Below are positions 30,379 through 38,686 of a stretch of 64,000 nt of DNA, in pieces (position 1 is the first letter of the stretch; each line of letters starts with the position of its first letter). The position numbers and the translations under genes are program-made. The notes beneath the pieces were generated by a model that saw only the letters and a list, made by a program, of their open reading frames with translations, made no database searches and was not told the origin of the DNA. Source of the stretch: Pseudomonas sp. Irchel s3h17 (GTDB taxonomy: Bacteria > Pseudomonadota > Gammaproteobacteria > Pseudomonadales > Pseudomonadaceae); contig NZ_FYDL01000003.1 in the NCBI RefSeq assembly GCF_900187505.1, forward strand, positions 365,588-429,587. Reading direction: 5' to 3'.

Positions 30379-32784
30379 ATGCGTTCCCTGTGGGCGCGGG
30401 CTTGCCCGCGAAGGGCGCGACGGGGTGTGCCAGGCAGGGCGCGTTCGCCGGCCCGCAGGCTTCTGCGGGTTGGCCGTTGGGTTGTGGGCGGGTTGTTGCT
30501 GGTGGTTGCGCTGCTCTGGCTGGCCGATCGGATCTGGCCACTGCCCTTGCCCGGGGACGATCTGGCGCGGGTGGTGCTGGCCGAAGACGGCACGCCGTTA
30601 TGGCGCTTCGCCGATGCCAATGGCGTATGGCGTTATCCGGTCGACACGTCGCAGGTGTCACCCGACTACCTCGACGCGCTGCTGACCTATGAAGATCGCT
30701 GGTTCTACCAGCACCCGGGGGTCAATCCCCTGGCCCTGGGCCGAGCCGCGTGGCAGAACCTGTTCGGCGGGCGAGTGTTGTCCGGTGGCAGCACCTTGTC
30801 GATGCAGGTGGCACGTCTGCTGGATCCGCATTCGCGAACGCTGGCGGGCAAGTTGCGTCAACTGTGGCGGACCGGGCAGTTGGAGTGGCACTTGACCAAG
30901 GATCAGATTCTCACCCTGTACCTTAACCGCGCACCGTTCGGCGGTACCCTGCAAGGGGTGGCGGCGGCGAGTTGGGCGTATCTGGGCAAGTCGCCGCTGC
31001 ACCTGACCCAGGCCGAAGCCGCGCTACTGGCAGTGTTGCCACAGGCGCCGAGTCGCTTGCGTCCGGACCGTCATCCGGCGCGTGCGCAAGCCGCGCGCGA
31101 CAAGGTGTTACGCAGGCTCGCGGCGTACCGGGTGTGGCCGCAGGCCGTGGTCGATGAAGCCCTGGAAGAACCCTTGTTACTGGCGCCACGCCTGGAGCCG
31201 AGCCTGGCACCGCTGTTGGCGCGGCGGTTGAACCGCCCGGACAGCCCACCGCTGATTCGCACCACCCTCGACGCCAACCTGCAGCGGCGGCTTGAAGACT
31301 TGTTGCTGGGCTGGCGCGCGCGTTTTCCGGAGCACACCTCGGCGGCGATTCTGGTGGTCGAGGCAGAAACCATGGCCGTGCGTGCCTACCTGGGATCGGT
31401 GGACATCAACGACACCCGACGCTTTGGTCATGTCGACATGATCAGTGCCATGCGCTCTCCCGGCTCGACCCTCAAGCCTTTCCTCTACGGCATGGCATTG
31501 GACGCCGGGCTGATCCATTCCGAGACCTTGTTGCAGGACGTGCCACGACGTTATGGCGACTATCGACCGGGCAATTTCTCCATGGGCTTCAGTGGTCCGG
31601 TAGCGGCCAGCAGCGCGCTGTCGACGTCACTGAACCTGCCCGCGGTGCAGTTGCTGGAAGCCTATGGGCCGAAACGCTTTGCCGCCGAAATGCGCATGGG
31701 CGGCATGCCCTTGGCCCTGCCACCGCTGGCCGAGCCGAACCTGTCGTTGATCCTTGGCGGTGCCGGCAGTCGCCTGGAGGACCTGGTCAGTGGCTACAGC
31801 GCATTCGCCCGTGGTGGCAAGAGCGCCACCGTCCGTTTGCAGCCTGACGATCAACTGCGCGAACGACCGCTGCTGTCGCCGGGCTCGGCGTGGATTGTGC
31901 GGCGGATTCTCAGTGGCCAGGCCCGTCCCGACCGTGACCCGCGTGCCGAGTTGGTGCAGCGTCCGCTGCTGGCCTGGAAAACCGGTACCAGCTACGGCTT
32001 TCGCGATGCCTGGGCCATCGGCGTCGGCCCGAGTTACCTGATTGGCATCTGGATCGGACGTCCGGACGGCACGCCGGTGCCGGGGCAGTTTGGCCTGGCC
32101 TCGGCGGCGCCGTTGATGCTGCAAGTGCATGACCTACTGATCAACCGCGACAGCCAGCGCGGCATCAGCGCACCGGTACAGGCGGTGCCCGCGAATGTCG
32201 GGGTCGCGGCGATCTGTTGGCCGCTGGGCCAGCCGATGAGCCGCAGCGACCCGAACTGCCGCCGCCAGCGCTTCGCCTGGACGCTGGACGGCACCACGCC
32301 GCCGACCTTGCAGGCCCTGGACCAGCCCTTGGGCGTGGGCCTGGTGGAAAAGATCTGGGTCAATGGCAAAGGGCTGCGGGTCGACAGCAAATGCCCGGGC
32401 GCCGTGGCGCGGGATATCGCCTTGTGGCCGGCACCGCTGGAGCCCTGGTTGCCACGCATCGAACGCCGTGAAGCACGCGTGCCGGCCAATGATCCGGATT
32501 GCCCGGGACCGGTGCTGGCGGCGTCTTCACCGCTGTCGATTGTCGGCGTGCGCGACGGTGATCAGGTGCGCCGGCCCGCGGCCAGTCGGGAACGGCTGCG
32601 GCTGAAGTTATCGGCGCTGGGTGGCACTGGACGGCGTTGGTGGTTTGTCAACGGTACCCCCTTGGGCGACAGCGCCAATCAGGACAGCATCAATGCCACC
32701 TTTGAACAGCTGGGACGCGTCGAGTTGAGCGTGCTGGACGAAGGTGGGCAGACCGCGCGGGTCGAGTTCAGCGTGGTCGATTGA
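30379..32784 (+). CDS. pbpC: Penicillin-binding protein 1C
   Basis: Bifunctional peptidoglycan synthase-like protein anchored in the inner membrane. Order: short cytoplasmic arginine-rich start, membrane span (VVGGLLLVVALLWLADRIW), then a glycosyltransferase domain (LLTYEDRWFYQHPGVNPLALGRA, with the catalytic Glu; GGSTLSMQVARLL). The transpeptidase domain has SPGSTLKP (SxxK), STSLN and WKTGTSYGFRDAWAIG (KTG). A C-terminal PBP1C-specific domain follows. Start uncertain: in-frame GTG 30349, ATG 30364, ATG 30379 and GTG 30427 are all possible. The sequence coding the first ~15 residues from 30379 is itself a REP-like repeat (gcgcgggcttgcccgcg), so GTG 30427 may be the true start. Functional partner of the A2M gene by context. 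Confidence 0.93.
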   Translation: MRSLWARACPRRARRGVPGRARSPARRLLRVGRWVVGGLLLVVALLWLADRIWPLPLPGDDLARVVLAEDGTPLWRFADANGVWRYPVDTSQVSPDYLDALLTYEDRWFYQHPGVNPLALGRAAWQNLFGGRVLSGGSTLSMQVARLLDPHSRTLAGKLRQLWRTGQLEWHLTKDQILTLYLNRAPFGGTLQGVAAASWAYLGKSPLHLTQAEAALLAVLPQAPSRLRPDRHPARAQAARDKVLRRLAAYRVWPQAVVDEALEEPLLLAPRLEPSLAPLLARRLNRPDSPPLIRTTLDANLQRRLEDLLLGWRARFPEHTSAAILVVEAETMAVRAYLGSVDINDTRRFGHVDMISAMRSPGSTLKPFLYGMALDAGLIHSETLLQDVPRRYGDYRPGNFSMGFSGPVAASSALSTSLNLPAVQLLEAYGPKRFAAEMRMGGMPLALPPLAEPNLSLILGGAGSRLEDLVSGYSAFARGGKSATVRLQPDDQLRERPLLSPGSAWIVRRILSGQARPDRDPRAELVQRPLLAWKTGTSYGFRDAWAIGVGPSYLIGIWIGRPDGTPVPGQFGLASAAPLMLQVHDLLINRDSQRGISAPVQAVPANVGVAAICWPLGQPMSRSDPNCRRQRFAWTLDGTTPPTLQALDQPLGVGLVEKIWVNGKGLRVDSKCPGAVARDIALWPAPLEPWLPRIERREARVPANDPDCPGPVLAASSPLSIVGVRDGDQVRRPAASRERLRLKLSALGGTGRRWWFVNGTPLGDSANQDSINATFEQLGRVELSVLDEGGQTARVEFSVVD

Positions 32785-32852
32785 CCCACCGATTGACCGA
32801 GCTTGCCTTCATCGGCCATCCGCCCGAAGCTATACGCCTTCAGGAGAGCCCG

Positions 32853-33155
32853 ATGAACCTTGTTGAACTGACCGAACGCCTGCACAGCATCCGCGACCGC
32901 AATGACTGGCGGCAATTTCACAGCCCGAAAAACCTGGCCATGGCCGCCAGTGTGGAAATGGCCGAACTGGTGGAAATCTTCCAGTGGCTGAGCGAGGACC
33001 AGTCGCGGCAACTGCCGCCGGAAAAGCTCGCCCATGCCGGTCAGGAAGTCGGTGATATCGTGCTTTATCTACTGCTGTTGTGCAGCGAACTGGGGTTGGA
33101 CATGGAACAGGTCGTGCGCAGCAAACTGGCGGATAGCGAACGGAGGTTCAGCTGA
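32853..33155 (+). CDS. MazG-like nucleotide pyrophosphohydrolase
   Basis: A 100-residue all-helical protein of the MazG/RS21-C6 (dCTPase-like) group, which hydrolyses NTPs or dNTPs to monophosphates. The metal-binding pattern is present as EMAELVEIFQW (EExxE-like) and, further on, EVGDIVLYLLLL (ExxD). The start ATG has aggag 11 bases upstream; an earlier in-frame start would overlap the pbpC stop. Its stop overlaps the cmoM start (TGATG), so the two are translationally coupled. The preferred nucleotide cannot be told from sequence. Confidence 0.88.
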   Translation: MNLVELTERLHSIRDRNDWRQFHSPKNLAMAASVEMAELVEIFQWLSEDQSRQLPPEKLAHAGQEVGDIVLYLLLLCSELGLDMEQVVRSKLADSERRFS

Positions 33156-33904
33156 TGAGCGACCGTCATTTCGATCAGTTGGCGACTCGTTTCGCCGAAA
33201 AAATCTACGGCGGGGCCAAAGGCGCGATCCGCCTGGCAGTGCTACAGGCTGACCTGGCCGAGACCCTGCCGGATCGTCCATTGCGGGTGCTGGATATCGG
33301 CGCGGGCCTGGGCCACATGTCGCTGTGGCTGGCCGAGCGCGGCCATCAGGTCACCCTGGCCGAACCCGCCGAACCTATGCTGAACGGCGCTCGCCAGCGA
33401 TTCGCCGACGCCGGGCAAACCGCAACCTTCATCCAGGCACCCTGGCAGGAACTGCTGGGACAACTGACAGAGCCCTATGACCTGGTGCTGTGTCATGCGG
33501 TGCTGGAGTGGCTGGCAGAGCCCCACGCGATTCTGCCCGTGCTGCATCAGCTGACCACTCAGGACGGCTGGCTGTCGCTGGCGTTCTATAACCGTGATGC
33601 CTTGATTTACCGCAACTTGCTCAAGGGCCATTTCCGTAAGATGCGCAAGAACGACATGGCGGGGGAGAAACAGAGCCTGACTCCGCAAATGCCCCTGGAT
33701 CCACGGGAGTTGGCAGCACAACTGCAAAGCTTGTGGACGGTCGAAACCCAGAGCGGTGTGCGGGTTTTCCATGACTACATGCCGGTGGAGTTCCAGGCCC
33801 GCGCCGAACTGATCGACCTGCTGGAAATGGAACTGGCCCACCGTCGGCATCCGACGTTCGCCGGGCTCGGGCGTTACCTGCACTGGATCTGTCGTCCGGC
33901 CTGA
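33155..33904 (+). CDS. cmoM: tRNA 5-carboxymethoxyuridine methyltransferase
   Basis: SAM-dependent enzyme that methylates cmo5U at the tRNA wobble position. The 249-residue product begins [23 protein letters not shown], close to E. coli CmoM. It has motif [28 protein letters not shown], the [12 protein letters not shown] segment, [17 protein letters not shown], and the typical [15 protein letters not shown]. Length and motifs are intact. It overlaps the MazG-like gene by one base. Confidence 0.92.
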   Translation: MSDRHFDQLATRFAEKIYGGAKGAIRLAVLQADLAETLPDRPLRVLDIGAGLGHMSLWLAERGHQVTLAEPAEPMLNGARQRFADAGQTATFIQAPWQELLGQLTEPYDLVLCHAVLEWLAEPHAILPVLHQLTTQDGWLSLAFYNRDALIYRNLLKGHFRKMRKNDMAGEKQSLTPQMPLDPRELAAQLQSLWTVETQSGVRVFHDYMPVEFQARAELIDLLEMELAHRRHPTFAGLGRYLHWICRPA

Positions 33905-33927
33905 AGCCGGCATCTGTGGAGAGCACC

Positions 33928-34548
33928 ATGAAACGCCACCCGGGATTGATCCTGCTGTGCCTGGGGCTTGTCGCCTGCCAAGGCAGCAATCCGTATGTCG
34001 CCAGCTCCAACCCGTTGCCACCGGCCCCGCCGCAAGCCGCCAAGACCTTTGACCGCAGCGCCTATCCGGCCGCGCCTCGAGATTATGCCCGTTACCGCAG
34101 TTGGGCCTGGCTCGACGGCCAGTTGCCCAGCGGTTCGACCTGGGCCGACTCGGCGCAGATCGCCGAGTTGGTCAGCAATGCCCTGGACCAACGGGGCTTG
34201 CGCCCGTTGCATGACAACAGTCCGGCCGATCTGTGGGTCAGCGCCGAGTTGCAACAGGACACCCGGCTGCAACAAGCGCAGGATGACTACGGGTATGGCG
34301 CCTACGGTGGCTACAACCGCTACGGTGGCGGCTATGGCAGTGGTTACGGCATGTACAACACCGTTCCCGTCGTGCGCACCTACACGGTGCAAGTGCTGGT
34401 GGTCAGGGTAGACCTGTACGACGCCGAAACCGGGCAACTGGTCTGGAGTACCAGTGCCGAAACCGGCCTCGACGACAACGAAACCCAGCGTGCAAAAGCA
34501 TTAAGGGAGGCTGTAGAAAAGGCGGTAGCGGCGTATCCTCCCGGTTAA
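33928..34548 (+). CDS. DUF4136 lipoprotein, first of a pair
   Basis: A 206-residue outer-membrane-type lipoprotein. The lipobox is LGLVAC (Cys17 or so) followed by Gln. A proline-rich spacer leads to a DUF4136 fold ([44 protein letters not shown]). Between the two halves sits a Gly/Tyr-rich insertion of about 30 residues ([16 protein letters not shown]), shorter in the neighbour. The start is the ATG giving [10 protein letters not shown]. It is followed 40 bp later by a second DUF4136 gene, so this is a tandem duplication. Function unknown. Confidence 0.85.
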   Translation: MKRHPGLILLCLGLVACQGSNPYVASSNPLPPAPPQAAKTFDRSAYPAAPRDYARYRSWAWLDGQLPSGSTWADSAQIAELVSNALDQRGLRPLHDNSPADLWVSAELQQDTRLQQAQDDYGYGAYGGYNRYGGGYGSGYGMYNTVPVVRTYTVQVLVVRVDLYDAETGQLVWSTSAETGLDDNETQRAKALREAVEKAVAAYPPG

Positions 34549-34588
34549 TGATACGCATTTGGTTGCGTGTCCGAACCGGAGAAAAATC

Positions 34589-35146
34589 ATGTTTCGCCGC
34601 CTCGCTTTACTGGCCTGTGTCGTGCTGCTCAGTGCTTGCCAGTCCAACCAGATCAATCACGACTATGACGCCAGCCGCGACTTCAGTGCCTATCGCAGCT
34701 GGAGCTGGAAAGAGCCGGCCCTGCAATACCGTCCCGATGATCCGCGGATCAAGAGTGACCTCACCGAGCAACGCATTCGCCAGTCCGTGGCCGATCAGCT
34801 CGACCAGCGTGGCCTGCGTCCTGCCGCCGGCGGCAGCAAGGGTGATCTCAATGTGCAGACTTACCTGATCGTCGAGGAGCGTCAGCAACAGGTCACCACC
34901 AACTACGGTGGCGCCTGGGGCAATCCCTGGAACGGCTACTATGGCGCGCCGATGTACAACGAAACGCGCAACGTGACCTACAAGGTCGCCACCTTGCAGA
35001 TCGACCTGATCGACGGCAAGGACGGCAAGCTGGTGTGGCGCGGCAGTGACGAGCAGATGCTCAGCAGTTCGCCGAATCCCACTGATCGCAGCAATGCGAT
35101 TCGCGAGACTGCCCGACGGATCCTGAGCAACTACCCACCGAAGTAA
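34589..35146 (+). CDS. DUF4136 lipoprotein, second of a pair
   Basis: A 185-residue lipoprotein with signal peptide and lipobox MFRRLALLACVVLLSACQ. The DUF4136 domain shows [46 protein letters not shown] and the ending RETARRILSNYPPK. The start ATG has ggag at a proper distance. It resembles the preceding gene in the DUF4136 part (same order of motifs, same end). The central segment is Gly/Tyr/Asn-rich (WGNPWNGYYGAPMYN). The two are almost certainly co-transcribed paralogues. Confidence 0.85.
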   Translation: MFRRLALLACVVLLSACQSNQINHDYDASRDFSAYRSWSWKEPALQYRPDDPRIKSDLTEQRIRQSVADQLDQRGLRPAAGGSKGDLNVQTYLIVEERQQQVTTNYGGAWGNPWNGYYGAPMYNETRNVTYKVATLQIDLIDGKDGKLVWRGSDEQMLSSSPNPTDRSNAIRETARRILSNYPPK

Positions 35147-35250
35147 GTCTGGAGGGGAAAGGCCGAGCCTTGACTACACTTCGAGCACTACTGGAGGTAG
35201 CGTCTGGCCGTGTGCCAGCAACGGAGTGCTCGATGTCTCCACGTTCGCGG

Positions 35251-35576
35251 TTATGCGGTCCGGCCCGACAGGGTGGGGTGATTGGATTGATCACCGCGTT
35301 TCAAACTGCCAGCAGGAGCGCTACGAAGTTTTTCCAGGGCTACATCGGTGGCCGTCAACGGGATGAATGGCGGCACATCACGCACCACCACCGGTTGGCG
35401 AGTCTGGTCTTCGGCATTCGCGATGGTTTTTCAACCACGGTGGGGGGCGCAAGAGGCGGAACAACCGATTCTGCAATCGGAGCCGGTTGCGGGCTCAAGA
35501 CCAGTCCCCAGTATCCGACAATGATGGCTGCGACAAACAAGAGTCCAGCCAGCCCCATGGTGACACGACTGTTCAT
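35251..35576 (-). pseudogene. Broken cpaB/rcpC fragment of a Tad (Flp) pilus locus
   Basis: The first ~50 codons read MNSRVTMGLAGLLFVAAIIVGYW...VVEKP, the membrane-anchored start of the Flp pilus assembly protein RcpC/CpaB. The frame then breaks: frame 0 ends at 35355. A shifted frame (one base lost or two gained) continues with RQPVVVVRDVPPFIPLTA-like sequence (read here as QPVVVRDVPPFIPLTATD) and EKLRSAPAGSLKRGDQS, then stops at 35251. The remaining two thirds of a normal cpaB and all other tad genes are missing. The stretch 35147-35250 has no gene. It is divergent from an intact flp gene, as in complete tad loci. Confidence 0.8.
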
Positions 35577-35902
35577 GACGGCTCTCCCTTTCCTGCTGCA
35601 TCATCGGCTCGTGACACTCGACGAGATAACTTCGCAATCTGGCAGCTATGAACAAGCAACGATTTGGCTATTTGAAGGTAGCGCAGCTAATCCAAAATGC
35701 CACTACTGAACTTGAAAATACCCCCCGAAAGATGAGGTCCCTGTAAAGCTAAGTTATTTGGGTGTCTACGGCCGGATTACTACTTTGTGATTAGTTGGTT
35801 CTTACAGTTGCTGGAGAGGGCTTTGCTGACAATGCTCCGGTGGCACAGAGAAATCATGTCGCAGTTCCGTTCATTCGCGCCTTTGGCGCAAGGAGAAGTC
35901 TG

Positions 35903-36106
35903 ATGACCCTTCACGTGCTGGTACTCAAAACCCGTCAGCTTTTCGATCGGACCGAAGGCGCATCAGCGATTGAGTACGCTATTGTTGCTGCAATGGTCGC
36001 CACGTTGGTGGTGTTGTTTATCTCACCGATCGGCACTGAGGTTTTCAATATATTCAACGATGTTCTCAAAGGGTTGGGTGGCACTGCGGTGGTCAAGCCG
36101 GCCTGA
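35903..36106 (+). CDS. flp: Flp-type pilin
   Basis: A 67-residue type IVb prepilin. The processing site and pilin signature are intact: TEG, then ASAIEYAIVAAMVATLVVLF, with Glu and Tyr at mature positions 5 and 6, followed by a hydrophobic helix. The short positively charged leader (MTLHVLVLKTRQLFDR) precedes it. The start ATG has aaggaga 7 bases upstream, a strong ribosome-binding site. It is divergent from the cpaB remnant with a ~326-bp AT-richer gap (35577-35902) in which I see no other gene. With the assembly genes gone from this locus, the pilin is orphaned unless a second tad locus exists elsewhere. Confidence 0.85.
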   Translation: MTLHVLVLKTRQLFDRTEGASAIEYAIVAAMVATLVVLFISPIGTEVFNIFNDVLKGLGGTAVVKPA

Positions 36107-36175
36107 CAAGTTGATCAAGTCGCAAGCATCGACAACAGTGGTTTGATCTTGGTTTTTTCGCTATGGGTACACCAC

Positions 36176-36589
36176 ATGACTGAGCTTTCCATGCCACGAC
36201 AGCAACTCCTGTTGGTGGACGATGAAGAAGACGCCCTGTTGGAGTTGGCTGAACTGCTGGAGGGTGAGGGCTTTTGTTGCCTCACGGCGACTTCAGTCAA
36301 ACTTGCCCTGCAGCATCTGACTCGCCACCCCGATATCGCGCTGGTCATCACGGATCTGCGCATGCCCGAAGAAAGTGGCATGTCGTTGATCCGCCGTCTC
36401 CGTGAGCACACCTTGCGTCAACACTTGCCGGTGATTGTCACCTCGGGTCATGCCGACATGGATGATGTCAGTGACCTGTTGCGCCTGCAGGTGCTGGATC
36501 TGTTTCGCAAGCCCATTTATCACATCCGTCTGCTGGAAACCCTGAACAACCTTTTTCCACAGCCACAATTGCAATCGGTCACGCATTGA
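36176..36589 (+). CDS. Stand-alone response-regulator receiver protein
   Basis: A 137-residue CheY-like protein: acidic pocket LLVDDEEDAL, phospho-acceptor Asp in VITDLRMPEESG, switch residue in VIVTSGHAD, and lysine in LFRKPIY. There is no DNA-binding or enzyme domain after the receiver. Start ATG giving MTELSMPRQQ; a second ATG five codons later is possible. In Pseudomonas the flp/tad genes are controlled by the PprA-PprB two-component system. A lone receiver beside flp may be a piece of such regulation, but it is not evidently a truncated PprB because the end is clean. Confidence 0.85.
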   Translation: MTELSMPRQQLLLVDDEEDALLELAELLEGEGFCCLTATSVKLALQHLTRHPDIALVITDLRMPEESGMSLIRRLREHTLRQHLPVIVTSGHADMDDVSDLLRLQVLDLFRKPIYHIRLLETLNNLFPQPQLQSVTH

Positions 36590-36638
36590 ACGCAACATGA
36601 GAGTGTGACCACGACAAGCAAGCGACCCGCCATGAGCG

Positions 36639-36855
36639 TAATGCTGTTCAGTTAAGGATAGGGTTGCTCAATACATCCCCCGTGGCGAGCGAGCTTGCTC
36701 GCGCTGGGCTGCAGAGCAGCCCCAAAAACTATCGTCGAGCTCGTTCTGAAAGACCGCAGTCGCTTTGTTGGGCGCGCTTCGCGCACCAGCGCGAGCAAGC
36801 TCGCTCGCCACGGGTCTCTCACCCGCTTCAAGCCTTTCTTAACTGAACAGCATTG
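36639..36855. mobile_element. MITE-like element, copy 2, carrying an inverted REP pair
   Basis: A 217-bp non-coding element with near-perfect 18-bp terminal inverted repeats: taatgctgttcagttaag at 36639-36656, and its complement at 36838-36855 with the last base different. A perfect 11-bp direct repeat, cgccatgagcg, flanks it at 36628-36638 and 36856-36866. Inside, REP arms gtggcgagcgagcttgctcg and the complement ending gctcgccac surround an ~85-bp core. Outer flanks match copy 1 at 23216-23435 in the same orientation, whereas the core matches in reverse orientation. It lies between the receiver gene and the TpsB remnant. Confidence 0.85.
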
Positions 36856-36887
36856 CGCCATGAGCGAGTCGTTCTGTTTGTGCTGTC

Positions 36888-37854
36888 CTACAACTGGTAA
36901 CTGAAACTGATGCTGTAGCGTGTGCGCCGGTTGAAGGTGTCCAGGGCTTCATCGGACATGGCCTTGCCGGCTTCCAGAGCAACGTTGTAGTACTTGGCAT
37001 CGCCCAGGCGCAGGCCGAGGGCGGCGGAGGACAGGTTGCTGCCTTGTACCGGCAAGGTGTTGAACCAGGTCTTGGCCTGGTCCAGAGGATGCGCACCCAG
37101 CTGCCGTCGCGGTTGTAGCTGTAGTTGACCTCGTAGGCGACGCCCCAGCCTTTGTCACCCGAGGCCTGGTCGTCGGGGTAGCCACGGCCGAAGTTCTGCC
37201 CGCCGAAGACGGCGCGCTCGCTGTCGGGCAGGGTGTCGTCGGTCCAGTACAGCGCGGCCGACAGCACGCCTTGCCAGTTGTCGAAGAACGTGTTGCTTTG
37301 CACGCCCGAGAGCCGCAGAAGTCCAGGTCGTAGGTCGAGTCATCGCTGTTGGTGCCCATGCCATCGATACCCTGGTACAGGCCGCCACTGAGAATACGCA
37401 GTTGGCGGTCATCGGCCTTGCGCCAGTCGCTTTCAATGGCCAGGGCGCGGATGTCGGTTTTGATATCGACCGTGCGCCCGTCACCGACCACGGTGTAGCG
37501 CGTCTTGTCATCCACCGCATACAGCCTGGCACCGGCGTTGAGTTGCTGGGTCGGCGCGGCGATCAGCGCATGGGTGAACCCCATCGAGTAGCGGTCGTTC
37601 TCGCGGTGGGACTTGAGTTGCAGGCCGTTGTCCAGCAGCAGGATGGTGGCCGGGTCGGCACGATAGCCCCCAGTGCCTCCTGTACCTTCACCGCTGCCGG
37701 AGCCATCGCCTCCCGCAGTGCCTGCCGCGGCATCCGGTGACGAACTGTCGGATGCGCTGTGATGACCGCCACCGCCGCTGCTACAGCCCCCCAGTGAGAG
37801 GCTCAGCACCAGGGCCAATGCAGTACTGGTTTTCAACAAAACGTGAGTGTTCAT
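36888..37854 (-). pseudogene. Broken TpsB (FhaC/ShlB-type) barrel joined to a lipoprotein leader
   Basis: The start encodes a lipoprotein leader (MNTHVLLKTSTALALVLSLS, then LGGC) and a Gly/Ser spacer. It then runs in frame into the middle of a two-partner-secretion outer-membrane barrel (LKSHRENDRYSMGFTHAL; DDKTRYTVVG; ESDWRKADDRQLRI). The frame shifts near 37325, continues as SNTFFDNWQGVLSAALYWTD and FGGQNFGRGYPDDQASGDKG, loses a few codons near 37080, and finishes in a third frame with FNRRTRYSISFSYQL and a stop at 36888. The POTRA domains of a real TpsB are absent. At least two lesions make it non-functional. No TpsA partner is nearby. Confidence 0.85.
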
Positions 37855-38236
37855 GAGTGAGTTTCCTTGCACCTGTCACAACTGTTTTTATTTTCGAGGG
37901 CTTGCCGATTCTTGTGCCGGCAATGCCTCGTCCGTTGTGTACATATCTAATACAGGGGCTGTTTCACGCCATTCTCAACTTGGTATTAACAACTTATATA
38001 CAAGGGTGGGGACCCTGCCAAACGACTAATACCAAGGGTGTGGTTGCTGATCGTGGCTTGTGAAAAATTCCTTTTAAATCAACAGGTGTGTGTTTCTATG
38101 GGGCTGCGTGGCGGATAAAAAACTTAAGTGATATATATACAATTAACCATGTTGGGCCGAGCCGGATTAAACGGTGCCTACACGTTGGGAGTCGAGTGCG
38201 TATACTGCATCCCCAATCGATTCCCTGGAGAACATC
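37855..38236. other. Gene-free, AT-richer gap
   Basis: 382 bp between the TpsB remnant and the DMT-family gene. It is richer in A and T than its surroundings (for instance ttaagtgatatatatacaat near 38125). No coding region with a ribosome-binding site and no repeat were found. Confidence 0.5.
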
Positions 38237-38686
38237 ATGCCGGCTCCCGTCTGGTGGTTACTGTGTCTGCCGTTTGTTGCCGGTGCGTTTTTACCGCTGC
38301 AAGCCGGCATCAATGGGCAACTGGCCAAACAGGTTTCCAGTGTGCTGGCCGCCGCATTGATTTCGTTTTTTGTCGGCACCATGGCGTTGTTGCTGCTGGT
38401 GATGATCCAGCGTGAAGCGCCGACATTGACGGCGCTCAAGAGCCTGACCTGGTGGCACTGGAGCGGCGGTTTGCTGGGGGCTTTTTTCATCACCACCGCG
38501 GCGTTCGCCGGACCGCGAATCGGCGCGATGCTGTTCATGGCGCTGGTGCTGGCCGGGCAACTGGGCATGGCCCTGGCGCTGGATCATTTCGGTTGGGCGG
38601 GGTTTCGCGAGGCGCCCGTCAGCGCCGGCAAAATTGCCGGCCTGGTGCTGGTTCTGGCCGGTGTTTTTCTCATTCGGCGCGGCTAG
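38237..38686 (+). CDS. DMT superfamily (YdcZ/DUF606-type) membrane protein
   Basis: A 149-residue inner-membrane protein with about five hydrophobic spans. It begins MPAPVWWLLCLPFVAGAFLP, with the family-typical QAGINGQLAKQV (about 22-33), then SFFVGTMALLLLVM, WWHWSGGLLGAFFITTA and LFMALVLAGQLGMALALDHFG. Half-size members of the drug/metabolite transporter superfamily often act as dimers; the substrate is unknown. The start is the ATG preceded by gagaa. Its 3' end overlaps the convergent MaoC gene by 17 bp. Confidence 0.9.
   Translation: MPAPVWWLLCLPFVAGAFLPLQAGINGQLAKQVSSVLAAALISFFVGTMALLLLVMIQREAPTLTALKSLTWWHWSGGLLGAFFITTAAFAGPRIGAMLFMALVLAGQLGMALALDHFGWAGFREAPVSAGKIAGLVLVLAGVFLIRRG

Noticed and set aside
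36652..36904. Short open frames across the second BIME/MITE on both strands
   Set aside because: They are translations of REP arms and MITE ends; the same happens at 7508-7733, 12036-12261 and 23178-23426.
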